Source: Cyanocohniella sp. LLY (GTDB lineage: Bacteria > Cyanobacteriota > Cyanobacteriia > Cyanobacteriales > Nostocaceae). From it: a stretch of DNA of 42,841 nt. Of the stretch, positions 16,332 through 25,490 are shown piece by piece. A program made the position numbers and the translations under genes. Position 1 is the first letter of the stretch; each line of letters starts with the position of its first letter. The stretch lies in the NCBI GenBank assembly GCA_022241785.1, contig JAKOMP010000056.1, positions 1-42,841 on the forward strand, given 5' to 3'. The notes under the pieces were generated by a model. That model worked only from the letters and a program-made list of their open reading frames with translations. It searched no databases and had not been told where the DNA came from.

Positions 16332-18203
16332 ATGGAAATTAACTCAGGATTCATCCCCAAAAAGGGTCGTAAGGTGAGAATTTTTCAACGTGCTGCCGAT
16401 GCACCCGCCTTGCCAGCAACTCCTTTGAAGTTCATTTGTTATTTCGTTAATCAGTTCCGTTGGTGGTATCTGTCAATCATCATCCTGGAGGCTTTACACG
16501 CAACCTCCGGTATTATGTTGCCCTATGCCATTGGCGAAATTATCAGGAGTGTCACGCAATCGCCTGAAAATAGTCAGCCTGTTCTTGATGCCATCAGACA
16601 ACCTGTAATTTTATTTACTGCTTTGAGTTTGGGAGAAGTAGTATTCGGGCGATCAGCAGGGCTGTTGCTGACTATTCTCCATCCCATCCACCGACAGCAA
16701 ATAGTCCGTTCTTTATATGCTTACTTGCAGCATCACTCACATCGCTATTTCAGCAGTAGTTTTTCGGGTGCATTAGCCCATCGCATCAGCGAAACTTCTT
16801 TGGGTGTAACTCAGACAATGCAAATGCTGATTTCGGAATTTATGTCCGTGATTATTGTGTTTATTGTCACGACAATATTACTGTATCAGGTTTATCCTCC
16901 ATTGGCTGGATTTGTGGGGTTATGGGCAGTTGGCTTTGTCACTATTTCGTTTTGGCTGGCCACTCGCTGCCGAATTTACTCCCGCAAAGCCGCAGCTGCT
17001 AGAAGTGAAACCACTGGCATAATTGTAGATGCAGTTACAAATCTTACCAGTACCCGACTATTTGCCCGTCTGGGTTTTGAGCGCCGCTATTTGAATGAAC
17101 GATTAAAATACGAACTCAAACACGTCAGAAATTCTAATTGGTACTCGGAACGCATTCGTTGGTTTCAGTTTATCTCCGCAGCCATCCTGAAAATTGGTAC
17201 TTTATATTACTCCCTTTCTTTGTGGAGCCAAGGAGCAATTACAGCTGCTGATTTTGTGGTAGCGACTAGCTTATCACTGTTGATTATCAGTGAAGCCCGT
17301 AACTTAAGCCGGCGATTCCTGGAACTGTTTGAACATATCGGTAACATTGCCAATGGTGTCGGGACTATTATTCAACCCCATGAATTGATTGATCGGGAGA
17401 ATGCGATCGCCCATTCAATTCATCAGAGTTCCATTGAGTTTCGTGATGTCCATTTCCATTACTCGGAAGGTAAACAAGTTTTCCAGAAACTTTCTGTCAC
17501 TATCGAAGCAGGACAGCGTGTAGGACTGGTAGGCTTTTCCGGCTCTGGGAAATCTACTTTCGTCAATCTGATTTTGCGTCAATTTGACCCCCAATCAGGA
17601 CAGATTTTGATTGATGGTGTAGACATTAGTGATATGACTCAAAATGCTCTCCACGCTCAAATCAGTTTGATTCCTCAAGATCCTTCTTTATTCCATCGGA
17701 CATTGATGGAAAATATTCGTTATGGAAAAATAGATGCTACCGACGAGGAAGTAATCAAAGCAGCGAAAAGAGCTCATGCTCACGATTTTATTGCCCAGAT
17801 TAGGGAAGGCTATAACTCTCTGGTGGGCGAACGTGGTGTCAAACTGTCTGGAGGTCAAAGACAAAGGATTGCGATCGCGCGAGTCATTCTCAAAGACGCA
17901 CCAATCTTAATTTTAGATGAAGCCACTTCTAGCCTCGATTCCATCACCGAAAAAGCAATTCAAGACACTCTAGATGTGGTGATGGATGGAAAAACCGTCA
18001 TTGTAGTAGCGCATCGATTATCTACAATTGCCCATCTAGACCGAATTTTAGTGTTTGACCACGGTCGCATTGTTGAAGATGGTACTCACAAAGAACTGCT
18101 GGCACAGCGTGGTGCTTATTACAGATTATGGGAAATGCAGGCAGGTGGATTTTTACCTGTAGAAGCCAACAATCACAATGTATCAGAGTTACCAACAAGA
18201 TAG
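16332..18203 (+). CDS. ABC exporter, fused membrane and ATPase domains
   Basis: A 623-residue half-transporter. The N-terminal part (about residues 35-325) carries roughly six hydrophobic helices of the type I exporter fold. The nucleotide-binding domain follows, with Walker A GFSGSGKS (401-408), signature LSGGQ (505-509), Walker B ILILDE (525-530) and the H-loop H561. It should act as a homodimer pumping substrate out of the cytoplasm. It is not the importer needed by the nearby binding lipoproteins, since those require separate SsuB/SsuC-type subunits. It starts 2 bp after the broken aldo/keto reductase. The substrate is unknown; detoxification of sulfite, aldehyde or xenobiotic products is a guess. 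Confidence 0.93.
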   Translation: MEINSGFIPKKGRKVRIFQRAADAPALPATPLKFICYFVNQFRWWYLSIIILEALHATSGIMLPYAIGEIIRSVTQSPENSQPVLDAIRQPVILFTALSLGEVVFGRSAGLLLTILHPIHRQQIVRSLYAYLQHHSHRYFSSSFSGALAHRISETSLGVTQTMQMLISEFMSVIIVFIVTTILLYQVYPPLAGFVGLWAVGFVTISFWLATRCRIYSRKAAAARSETTGIIVDAVTNLTSTRLFARLGFERRYLNERLKYELKHVRNSNWYSERIRWFQFISAAILKIGTLYYSLSLWSQGAITAADFVVATSLSLLIISEARNLSRRFLELFEHIGNIANGVGTIIQPHELIDRENAIAHSIHQSSIEFRDVHFHYSEGKQVFQKLSVTIEAGQRVGLVGFSGSGKSTFVNLILRQFDPQSGQILIDGVDISDMTQNALHAQISLIPQDPSLFHRTLMENIRYGKIDATDEEVIKAAKRAHAHDFIAQIREGYNSLVGERGVKLSGGQRQRIAIARVILKDAPILILDEATSSLDSITEKAIQDTLDVVMDGKTVIVVAHRLSTIAHLDRILVFDHGRIVEDGTHKELLAQRGAYYRLWEMQAGGFLPVEANNHNVSELPTR

Positions 18204-18271
18204 TTATCAGCAAAATGCCCTGGCTGACCACTAGAAAACTTTTTTCAGTGATTTTTAATCTTTAGCCGGTT

Positions 18272-19330
18272 ATGAATAAACTATTCAACACTCGCCGCCG
18301 TTTTATTAAATTTGGTACAGCCGGTTTGTTAGGCTTATCAACTTCACTTGCTTTGAGTAGTTGCAATGACAATACCCAACAAGCAGAATTAACTACTGCT
18401 ACTACTGCTGCAAGTACATCAGCTAGTGGGATTAATACCAATGTCCTGCGGATGGGATATCAACAAGCAGGGGATTTGATCAGAGTATCTGGCGTTTTGG
18501 AAAAACGACTAGAACCCTTGGGTATTCAAGTGCAGTGGCTACAATTTGCCCAAGGCCCCCAACTAAGGGAGGGAATGAATGTCGGTCAAGTTGATTTGGG
18601 ATCTGTCGGGGAGACTCCACCCATATTTGCTCAAATAGCGGGTGCTGAGATTGTGTATGTTGTAGGTCGCCGTCCCCCCGAAGGTGAAGGAAGTGCAATT
18701 GCGGTTCCACCAGAATCTTCCTTAAGAGAACTGACCGAAATTAAAGGTCAACGAGTCAACTTCCAAAGAGGATCTGCTTCCCATTATTTCATTCTCCGGG
18801 CTTTAGAAGAAGTCGGTTTAAAAATCGATGATATTCAAGTCGTCAGTATGCCGAGTATCGAAGCTCGTGATGCTTTTATTCAAGGACAGATTCCTGTTAT
18901 TGTCTTTGGTGATCCTCACTTTGCCATTGCCCAAAAACAAAATCGGGTACGGATTTTACGAAATGGGTCAGGAATAGATTCTCCTGGTGGTTATTACATT
19001 GCTGGACGGAAATTTGCCACAGAAAATCCAGAACTTTTACGCATTGTGATTGAAGAAATGCAAACAATTGGCAAATGGGCAGATGAGCATCCAGAGGAAA
19101 CAGCCAGACTATTAGCACCAGAAACCAAACTGGATTTAGACATACAAGAAACAGTAGTGCGCCGTCGCTCCCATCAATTAGCAGCGATAGATGTTTCCAG
19201 AATACGTGAACAACAAAGAGTTGCTGATTACTTTCATACAAATGGTGTAATACCCAAAAAAATTGATGTCCAGGAAACTATGCTCACACCTGAACAATAC
19301 GCTGCAATTACCCCATCCATCTTGAGTTAA
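18272..19330 (+). CDS. SsuA/TauA-type sulfonate-binding lipoprotein (1)
   Basis: A 352-residue periplasmic binding protein of the aliphatic sulfonate/nitrate class. The N-terminus has a twin-arginine run (TRRRF, residues 8-11) and a lipobox ALSSC with lipidated C31. So it is probably Tat-exported and membrane-anchored. Class motifs include LRMGYQQAGD, the NVGQVDLGSVGETPPIFAQ segment and KGQRVNFQRGSASHY. It is most like the protein encoded at 26554-27618. No permease or ATPase gene adjoins it. It sits between the ABC exporter (68 bp) and the second TauD (16 bp), consistent with delivering the TauD substrate. Confidence 0.9.
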   Translation: MNKLFNTRRRFIKFGTAGLLGLSTSLALSSCNDNTQQAELTTATTAASTSASGINTNVLRMGYQQAGDLIRVSGVLEKRLEPLGIQVQWLQFAQGPQLREGMNVGQVDLGSVGETPPIFAQIAGAEIVYVVGRRPPEGEGSAIAVPPESSLRELTEIKGQRVNFQRGSASHYFILRALEEVGLKIDDIQVVSMPSIEARDAFIQGQIPVIVFGDPHFAIAQKQNRVRILRNGSGIDSPGGYYIAGRKFATENPELLRIVIEEMQTIGKWADEHPEETARLLAPETKLDLDIQETVVRRRSHQLAAIDVSRIREQQRVADYFHTNGVIPKKIDVQETMLTPEQYAAITPSILS

Positions 19331-19346
19331 AAGTTAGGAGAACAAC

Positions 19347-20261
19347 ATGAGTTATCAACACATTGAAGTTAAACCAGTAGCCGGACGCATCGGTGCAAAG
19401 ATTCTGAATCTGGATTTGAGTAATCATCTGAGTGATGAAATTATCAAAGAAATTCGCCAGGCTTTAGTTCAATACAAAGTTATTTTTTTCCGTAACCAGC
19501 AGCTAGACGCTAATGGACAAGTGACTTTTGCTCGCCGCTTTGGTGAAGTGACAACGGCTCATCCTACCGTTCCATCATTCACAGGACACCCAGAAGTACT
19601 AGACTTGAATTACGGTAAATCGGCTGCTCGTGCAAATAATTGGCATACTGATGTTACCTTCGTAGACCGTCCACCACTAGGTTCTGTATTACGTGCATTA
19701 GTGATTCCCCCAGCAGGCGGTGATACGATTTGGGCTAATTCTGTGGCTGCTTATCAAGATTTACCCACACACCTACGTCATCTTGCTGATGAACTTTGGG
19801 CTGTGCATAGTAACGCCTATGACTATGCAGAAGCAGCAGTTAATCTGTCAGAACAACTCAAAGCCTATCGGAATGTGTTTACTTCCACCGTCTATGAATC
19901 CCTGCATCCAGTGGTACGGGTTCATCCTGAATCTCAAGAACGGGGCTTGTTTATTGGTGGTTTTGTGCGGCAGATTCGTGGTTTATCGACTACTGAATCA
20001 GACGATATTATCCGACTTTTGCAGTCTTACGTCACCCGTCCGGAAAATACAGTCCGTTGGCGTTGGCAAGTTGGTGATGTAGCATTTTGGGATAATCGAG
20101 CTACTCAACATTATGCTTTAGCAGATTATGGCGATCAACCCCGTCATGTCCAACGCGTCACCATTGCTGGAGATTTGCCAGTCGGTATTAACGGTAAACA
20201 CAGTGAAGCGATTAAGGGAGATTCTTCAGCATATACCCCTCAATTGGCTGCTGTAGGTTGA
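19347..20261 (+). CDS. TauD/TfdA-family Fe(II)/2-oxoglutarate dioxygenase (2)
   Basis: A 304-residue dioxygenase with H100-x-D102 (NWHTDVT), distal H254 (NRATQHY) and 2-oxoglutarate-binding R265/R269 (RHVQRVTI). This copy is closer than 11892-12860 to classic taurine/sulfonate dioxygenases, since NRATQHYALADYG is nearly the canonical tail motif. GGAG lies 8 bp or so before the ATG. It is the last gene of the 7349-20261 run and is followed by a strong terminator at 20311. With the binding protein just upstream it forms a minimal TauA-TauD pair. Expected products are sulfite plus an aldehyde. Confidence 0.93.
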   Translation: MSYQHIEVKPVAGRIGAKILNLDLSNHLSDEIIKEIRQALVQYKVIFFRNQQLDANGQVTFARRFGEVTTAHPTVPSFTGHPEVLDLNYGKSAARANNWHTDVTFVDRPPLGSVLRALVIPPAGGDTIWANSVAAYQDLPTHLRHLADELWAVHSNAYDYAEAAVNLSEQLKAYRNVFTSTVYESLHPVVRVHPESQERGLFIGGFVRQIRGLSTTESDDIIRLLQSYVTRPENTVRWRWQVGDVAFWDNRATQHYALADYGDQPRHVQRVTIAGDLPVGINGKHSEAIKGDSSAYTPQLAAVG

Positions 20262-20310
20262 GGTTCTTTTTTGATGCTATAGACTGCAATCGTTTCATTT
20301 GATATATATA

Positions 20311-20345
20311 CCCCTCCGAATTTTCTCATTGGAGGGGATTTTATT
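20311..20345 (+). terminator. Rho-independent terminator closing the monooxygenase/TauD operon
   Basis: CCCCTCC (20311-20317) pairs with GGAGGGG (20331-20337) around a 13-nt loop and is followed by ATTTTATT. It lies 50 bp after the TauD stop and before the toxin-antitoxin pair. Confidence 0.8.
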
Positions 20346-20387
20346 GCTTAAAATGAAGGCAAGGCATAAAATGAGTCGAATTAATAG

Positions 20388-20702
20388 ATGAAAAACGATT
20401 TGCACCACTATATTGAGATAGTAGATGGAGTTCGCAGTGGCAAACCCTGTATTGCTGGAACAAGAATTTCTGTAGCAGATGTAGCGATGATGTATCTCCG
20501 CATGGGTCAGTCCTTGGAAGAGATCGCAGGGAAGTATGAATTGCCTTTAGCAGCAGTGTACATGGCAATGGCATTTTATTTTGAGCATCGGCAAGAAATT
20601 GACAAACGAACGGCAGAAGCAGAAGCATTTGCAGAGGCAGAACGAATCAAGCAGCCTTCATTGTTACAAGAAAAATTAAGTGCAGCTAGGGGCTATGCCT
20701 GA
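20388..20702 (+). CDS. DUF433-family antitoxin
   Basis: A 104-residue protein with the DUF433 core: an HYIEIVDGVRSGKPCIAGTR start and ISVADVAMMYLRMGQSLEEI, a helix-turn-helix-like segment (residues 27-60). A charged C-terminal tail rich in Glu/Ala would wrap the toxin. DUF433 proteins commonly pair with PIN-like toxins. The stop overlaps the toxin start by 8 bp. It probably binds its own promoter and neutralises the partner. The pair lies directly after a terminator, so it forms its own unit. Confidence 0.87.
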   Translation: MKNDLHHYIEIVDGVRSGKPCIAGTRISVADVAMMYLRMGQSLEEIAGKYELPLAAVYMAMAFYFEHRQEIDKRTAEAEAFAEAERIKQPSLLQEKLSAARGYA

Positions 20703-21030
20703 GCGCATTCGTTTCCATTTGGATGAAAATGTAGATCCGGCGATCGCATTAGGACTGAGACAAGTTGGTATTGATGTGACAACTTCCCAAGAAGCAAAGC
20801 TTTTGTCTAGAAGTGATATAGCTCAGTTAGAATTTGCTCATGCTGAATCTCGTGTTTTAGTAACTCATGATGATGATTTTTTGATTCTCAGTAGCCAAGG
20901 CAGTGAATATTGGGGAATTGTCTATTGTCAAAAGGATAAAAAACCTATTGGTTATTTGATTCGGATGCTGATTTTGTTATATGAAGTGGCGACAGTGGAA
21001 GAGTTGACGAATCGTGTGGAATATTTGTAA
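20695..21030 (+). CDS. DUF5615 PIN-like toxin
   Basis: 111 residues from the ATG at 20695; an in-frame GTG at 20680 is less likely. The N-terminal FHLDENVDPAIALGL and the central VLVTHDDDFL carry the conserved acidic residues of PIN-like (Mut7-C/DUF5615) nucleases. It overlaps the DUF433 antitoxin by 8 bp, the usual translational coupling for toxin-antitoxin pairs. A probable RNase toxin that stabilises the island or the surrounding region. Confidence 0.87.
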   Translation: MPERIRFHLDENVDPAIALGLRQVGIDVTTSQEAKLLSRSDIAQLEFAHAESRVLVTHDDDFLILSSQGSEYWGIVYCQKDKKPIGYLIRMLILLYEVATVEELTNRVEYL

Positions 21031-21032
21031 AG

Positions 21033-21182
21033 GCGATCGCACTCTATCTTGAACCAGATCCCATCGAATTAAAATCAGGTATTACTGGGTATAAACCGTT
21101 GTTAAGAAACTCTCTGATGAAAGGATATCATCTGGAAATAGATTTCCAAGATGATGGTTTAGTTTTTTTAGAAAAGCTTTAG
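21033..21182 (+). pseudogene. Orphan C-terminal coding remnant, unknown family
   Basis: An open frame without a start codon reads IALYLEPDPIELKSGITGYK and ends VFLEKL at the TAG at 21180-21182. Codon use looks coding. The only ATG (21117) would give 21 residues. I do not recognise the family. It may be the tail of a former gene of the toxin-antitoxin region, or chance. A GGCGATCGC lies at each edge. Confidence 0.35.
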
Positions 21183-21198
21183 GCGATCGCCCCTACAA

Positions 21199-22455
21199 TT
21201 AATTGTTTGCTACTTGCTGTGTCCCCAGGTGTATTAACTTCGCCATTTGGGGTAATTGTTGCAGAAACAACACTGAACCTAAGATACAAACTACACCACC
21301 TAAAATTAGAGTGTTGGGAGCATTGAGATAATGGGCTGATGTTCCTAACAACAAGTTGCCGAAGGGAGCCATACCCATAAAGGACATAGCATAAAAACTC
21401 ATAACCCTACCTCGTTTACTATCCTCCACAATAAATTGCAGAACTGTATTACTAGCGGCTACTTGCAGGGTAGAACTCCAGCCAACCAAAACTAAGGCTA
21501 ATTGCGAAACCCAAAATACATGGGATAGAGAAAAGAAGATGAAGCCAATACCCATGACGGCTGGACAGAAAGCAATCAGGCGTTCTAAACCCAGGACACG
21601 TTGACGAAAGCTGAGGTAGACACAGGCAAATACTGAACCACAGGCGGCGGCGGCTGTTAAAAAGCCCAAGGTTTCTGGCCCTCCCCGCAGAATTTCCACT
21701 GCAAAGATTGGTAGCAATGTGGTGTAAGACATACTTACTAAACTAGCTAATGCTAATAGTAAGAGGATGGAACGCACAGGCAGAAAGTGATAACCATATT
21801 GAAATCCTTCTTTCAATTTTTGCCAGGGATTACTGGTTTGGATTTCCAGTTTACGGGGGGTAATGTGCATGGCTAATAACGCCAAGGTAGAGGCTATATA
21901 GCTGACGCTATCGTAAAGAAAACAAAATCCAGCCCCCAAATAAGCAATCAAAATGCCACCGAGTGCAGGGCCAATCAGACGGGCTGTATTGAGAAAGGCT
22001 GCATTCAATGCGATCGCATTTCCCATCACCTCACGACTCACCAGATCGGTGACAAAGGCATGGCGTACAGGCACATCTAAACCCTTGAGTAAGCCTAAAA
22101 ACATACTCAAAATTAGCAATGTCCAGATATTTGCCAACCCCAAAAACGTAATAATTGTTAGGGTGACGGATACACAAATACCCACTGCTTGAAATAAGAA
22201 TAATAAGTGATAGCGATTGTAGCGATCAGCGAGGATTCCCGAAACTGGAGCCAGTAAAAATACTGGTAATTGTCCGAGAAATCCAGTCAATCCTAATAGT
22301 AAAGCAGAATCAGTTAATTGGTATATTAACCAAAGAACGGCTACTTGGGTCATAAAGTTGCCCGTCATAGACAGGCCTTGTCCCACAAAAAAAAGACGAT
22401 AATTACGCGATCGCAAAGCAGGCAGATCAAGATTAAATCGCTTTAATAATTTCAT
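21199..22455 (-). CDS. MFS transporter (third), EntS/MFS_3-type exporter
   Basis: A 418-residue membrane protein closely related to 1038-2312: LPALRSRNYRLFFVGQGLSM at the start, GILADRYNRYHLL at the motif A position, GLLKGLDVPVRH in the middle and KRGRVMSFYAMSFMGMAPFG in the second half. It lies 118 bp downstream of an AprA-like flavoprotein and is read in the same direction. At the left edge, the paralog at 1038-2312 also sits beside an AprA-like locus. This repeated association suggests the exporter removes a product or inhibitor of the flavoprotein system (inference). Confidence 0.88.
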   Translation of the reverse strand: MKLLKRFNLDLPALRSRNYRLFFVGQGLSMTGNFMTQVAVLWLIYQLTDSALLLGLTGFLGQLPVFLLAPVSGILADRYNRYHLLFLFQAVGICVSVTLTIITFLGLANIWTLLILSMFLGLLKGLDVPVRHAFVTDLVSREVMGNAIALNAAFLNTARLIGPALGGILIAYLGAGFCFLYDSVSYIASTLALLAMHITPRKLEIQTSNPWQKLKEGFQYGYHFLPVRSILLLLALASLVSMSYTTLLPIFAVEILRGGPETLGFLTAAAACGSVFACVYLSFRQRVLGLERLIAFCPAVMGIGFIFFSLSHVFWVSQLALVLVGWSSTLQVAASNTVLQFIVEDSKRGRVMSFYAMSFMGMAPFGNLLLGTSAHYLNAPNTLILGGVVCILGSVLFLQQLPQMAKLIHLGTQQVANN

Positions 22456-22573
22456 ATAATTTGTAATTGAGATATTTTCCTAGTCCCCAGAAGAAGAGGA
22501 GGAGTATGGGGGCGGGGAGAAAGGGAGAAGGATTTTGCTCCCAGTCCAATTTATTCCCCCTTGCTCCCAAAAA

Positions 22574-24169
22574 TTACACTGTCACTAATTCCCGACTGAC
22601 AACGGCTGTTTCAGGTTTGACCCAAATCTGATCTAACCCACCACTTAACAGGCGATATTGTTGGTTGGGATCTTGCTCCGGATAATCCATGCGCTTGTGC
22701 ATACCCCTGGTTTCTTGACGGTGCAAACCACTGTTGTACATCCAACGCGCAGTAGCCACCATCGCCGCCGCTTCGCGCGATCGCACAATCTGAGTATCAT
22801 CTGGTGTTTGACTGTTACGGATTTCTTGCCAGAGATCATCGAGTCTTCCTAAAGAGTCCGTTAACCCTGTAGCTGTGCGGAATAGATTGCGATCGTAGGG
22901 GAAAACTTCAGCTTGAATTGCCGCGATCGCCTCATCTGATGAAAGTGTATGATTACCTTCACCGCGCAATCCGGCTGCACCAACTCCATGTACACGACGC
23001 TGGGCTGCTTCCTCTCCCAAACTCAAAGCATAGGTAGCTGCCGATTGACCAGACCAATACCCAGAAGACATCGCCCAGGCTGCATTATGACTACCTCCAC
23101 CTGTAAAGCCTCCACAAATTAATTCTCTAGTGGCTGCATCTCCGGCGGCATAAAGTCCACTAACTGAGGTAGCACAGGTATAGTCTGCAATCCGAATGCC
23201 ACCAGTCCCGCGCACAGTTCCTTCTAAACGTAAGGTGACAGGGAAACGTTGGGTAAAAGGATCAATACCTGCGCGATCGAAAACTATAAAGAAGTTAGGT
23301 TGAGAAGCGCGCATCCAAGCTTTTGTTTCCTCATCCATATTTTGGTCGAGACGAGCATAAACTGGCTGGGTGAGTAAGGTTTGAGCAATCACAGAACGAC
23401 CCCGTTTAGAACCTGCGCCCTCAATTACTGTGCCGTCTTCGTAGGTAAAGGATGCCCAATCGTAATAACGAGTTTTAGTGACAGAAGAAAAGCTCGGAGA
23501 AATGGCATAGGCATTGGAAAATTCCATCCCAGAGAAATCAGCCCCGACTTCTGCGGCCATCAACAGACCATCTCCAGTCAGTACATTACAACCAAGGGCT
23601 TTACTTAAGAAAGCACAACCACCAGTAGCAATAACAACTGCTCCGGCGCGGACTTCCCAGCCTTCCCCAGATTGACGGTTAATACCCTTTGCACCACTGA
23701 CAACACCTTCTGCATCCACCAGTAATTCTAAAGCTGGACTATGGTCTAAGATTTTTACACCGGCTTTTTTAATCTTTTTCCGCATGAAACGGAGATAATC
23801 AGGCCCCTGTAAAGAACGGCGAATCACTTGGCCATTGGCATCAACTTTGAAGGGATAGCCCCCATCTGCCAAAGAATTGATGTTGTCATAAGTGCGATCT
23901 AATACTCGACCCATCCACTGGCGATCGGCGAGAAAGCCTCCCATTGCTTCCCGACTGGCCATAGCGGCTTCTCGTTGTTCTGGTTCGGGTGGAACATACC
24001 ACACACCATTACCAGCAGCCGCCGCAGCTCCACTGCTACCACAGTAACCCTTGTCTACTAAAATTACCTTTGCCCCACTGGTGGCGGCACTCCAAGCTGC
24101 CCAAGTCCCGGCTGGCCCACCGCCAATAACTAGGACATCAGCCACTAAATTGATTTGAGAATGTGTCAT
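22574..24169 (-). CDS. AprA-like FAD flavoprotein (fumarate reductase/APS reductase fold)
   Basis: 531 residues from the ATG at 24169, chosen because TAGGAG stands about 9 bp upstream; an in-frame ATG at 24229 would overlap the upstream gene. The FAD motif VLVIGGGPAGTWAA (GGGPAG at residues 16-21) is followed by DKGYCGSSGAAAA. Later segments are GGCAFLSKALGCNVLTGDG, GTVRGTGGIRIADYTC and GLYAAGDAATRELICGGFTG, the second FAD-binding region. The fold is that of the fumarate reductase/L-aspartate oxidase/AprA superfamily, but it is about 100 residues shorter than true AprA. It lies 25 bp after a binding lipoprotein gene and has no adjacent ferredoxin. The substrate is unknown; sulfonate or another sulfur compound is suggested by context. 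Confidence 0.9.
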   Translation of the reverse strand: MTHSQINLVADVLVIGGGPAGTWAAWSAATSGAKVILVDKGYCGSSGAAAAAGNGVWYVPPEPEQREAAMASREAMGGFLADRQWMGRVLDRTYDNINSLADGGYPFKVDANGQVIRRSLQGPDYLRFMRKKIKKAGVKILDHSPALELLVDAEGVVSGAKGINRQSGEGWEVRAGAVVIATGGCAFLSKALGCNVLTGDGLLMAAEVGADFSGMEFSNAYAISPSFSSVTKTRYYDWASFTYEDGTVIEGAGSKRGRSVIAQTLLTQPVYARLDQNMDEETKAWMRASQPNFFIVFDRAGIDPFTQRFPVTLRLEGTVRGTGGIRIADYTCATSVSGLYAAGDAATRELICGGFTGGGSHNAAWAMSSGYWSGQSAATYALSLGEEAAQRRVHGVGAAGLRGEGNHTLSSDEAIAAIQAEVFPYDRNLFRTATGLTDSLGRLDDLWQEIRNSQTPDDTQIVRSREAAAMVATARWMYNSGLHRQETRGMHKRMDYPEQDPNQQYRLLSGGLDQIWVKPETAVVSRELVTV

Positions 24170-24194
24170 TAAATTGACTCCTAAGTAAATAATA

Positions 24195-25241
24195 TTACTG
24201 ATTTGGTAGTTGCCAATCTTTGATATCAAAGTCTGAGCGCAACAACTTTTGATCAGCGAGAAACTGCTTTGTGGAATTGAGCAGTTCCAATCCTTCTGGT
24301 GTGAAAGGCTCTGTCGGATAAAGGTCTAGAGGATAAGATTCCTTAGCGATTGCAATTGGCACATCACCACTAGCCTCAGCCACAAACTGGTAAAATTCCT
24401 CACTATTGGCTTTAATATCCTGCAAAGCTGTTTGTCTCACCTGGTTCCACTGGCGAGGTAATTCTGGATGTCGAGAGAGGATATCTTCTGTAGCAACACT
24501 CACTCCCGTACCCACTAACCCCCGATGATCTTTAGCTTGATCAATCGATGGAAATCCTTGGGACATTAGGATTGCTCCAGCTCCCATTGCAAAAGGATAA
24601 GCGGCAATATCCCCGCGTTCGATTGCAGCTCTAGCATCAGCAGCAGGAAGTTGTACCACCGTGACATCCTCAGTCAATCCCTCTTGATCCAGTAGACCCA
24701 TCAGATATCGATGGAGATAAGTACCTCTAGCAACTCCTATTTTTTGACCCTTGAGTTCTGCTACTGAGCGGGGGCCATTCTGCCTAGTTAACAACCAAGC
24801 ATTCTGACCTACCCGTGTCTGATTAATCAATCGAGTGGGAATACCTGCGGCTCTACCTACTAAAGCTGGAGTATCTCCATACAGACCCATATCTAATTGA
24901 CCACTTACCAAAGATTCATTCAGCGCCGGGCCTCCTGAAAAAGGAAGAAACTGTATTTCTTCAATCCCCAAACCTTGGAGTGCTGGAGTCAATTTTCCTT
25001 TTTTTAATGCCCAACCCTCTGGACCAACTGGCACTTTACTATCCGAACTAATGAAACCCACACGTAAAACTTGTGTTTTTACTTCTGGGGAATTGTTGCC
25101 ATCATTCGATGAATCTACCACTAAAGTGTTGGATTGACTCTGTTGAGCAGCACAACTCGTCAGCGTTAATAAAAGAGCCGCAGTTGTAATAGAAGTTAAA
25201 ACCCGGTCTATAAAACTGCGTTCAAATATTTGGGAACTCAT
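24195..25241 (-). CDS. SsuA-type sulfonate-binding lipoprotein (2)
   Basis: A 348-residue binding protein with a signal peptide and lipobox TLTSC (C30). It belongs with 33681-34679 to a distinct subgroup marked by PVGPEGWALKKG near the N-terminus, NESLVSGQLDMGLYGDTPAL and GQKIGVARGTYLHRYLMGLL. Both members of this subgroup are direct operon partners of an AprA-like flavoprotein, so they probably deliver its substrate. It is the first gene of the minus-strand unit 25241-21199, with a full island motif 92 bp upstream (25333-25362). Confidence 0.9.
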   Translation of the reverse strand: MSSQIFERSFIDRVLTSITTAALLLTLTSCAAQQSQSNTLVVDSSNDGNNSPEVKTQVLRVGFISSDSKVPVGPEGWALKKGKLTPALQGLGIEEIQFLPFSGGPALNESLVSGQLDMGLYGDTPALVGRAAGIPTRLINQTRVGQNAWLLTRQNGPRSVAELKGQKIGVARGTYLHRYLMGLLDQEGLTEDVTVVQLPAADARAAIERGDIAAYPFAMGAGAILMSQGFPSIDQAKDHRGLVGTGVSVATEDILSRHPELPRQWNQVRQTALQDIKANSEEFYQFVAEASGDVPIAIAKESYPLDLYPTEPFTPEGLELLNSTKQFLADQKLLRSDFDIKDWQLPNQ

Positions 25242-25332
25242 AAACTGAGGCTCCTAAAAGAATTTCCGAGTCAAACACTCTGCGTACCTTTGCGCTTTAC
25301 TTCGCGTGCCTTTGCGTTCAAAACACCATCTT

Positions 25333-25362
25333 AAATACGGTTTATCGATTGATTTGTCGGTG
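25333..25362 (-). promoter_or_regulatory. Full copy of the island motif upstream of the binding protein/flavoprotein operon
   Basis: Read on the minus strand it begins CACCGACAAATC and continues AATCGATAAACCGTATTT. It matches the copy at 5181-5210 at 28 of 30 positions and keeps the 11-bp spaced repeat (CGACAAA, CGATAAA). It has the same orientation as the operon starting at 25241. The strong conservation between two non-homologous intergenic regions argues for function. Confidence 0.62.
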
Positions 25363-25490
25363 TTTAATCATCTAGTGTTACATGACTATCAGGTATAATT
25401 CAAGTCTTTCAGCCTAGATTATATATTACACTAATAATTAGTTTATCTAAATAATTGCCAAAAAAAAGCTACCCAGTGCATTTAAGCAAA

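Noticed and set aside
16332-18203. The ABC gene as the missing importer for the sulfonate-binding proteins
   Set aside because: Its membrane domain is fused N-terminal to the ATPase in exporter order. Importers of this class use separate SsuC and SsuB proteins.
24170-24229. Longer flavoprotein start at 24229
   Set aside because: It overlaps the upstream binding-protein gene and lacks a ribosome binding site, whereas 24169 has TAGGAG at the right distance.
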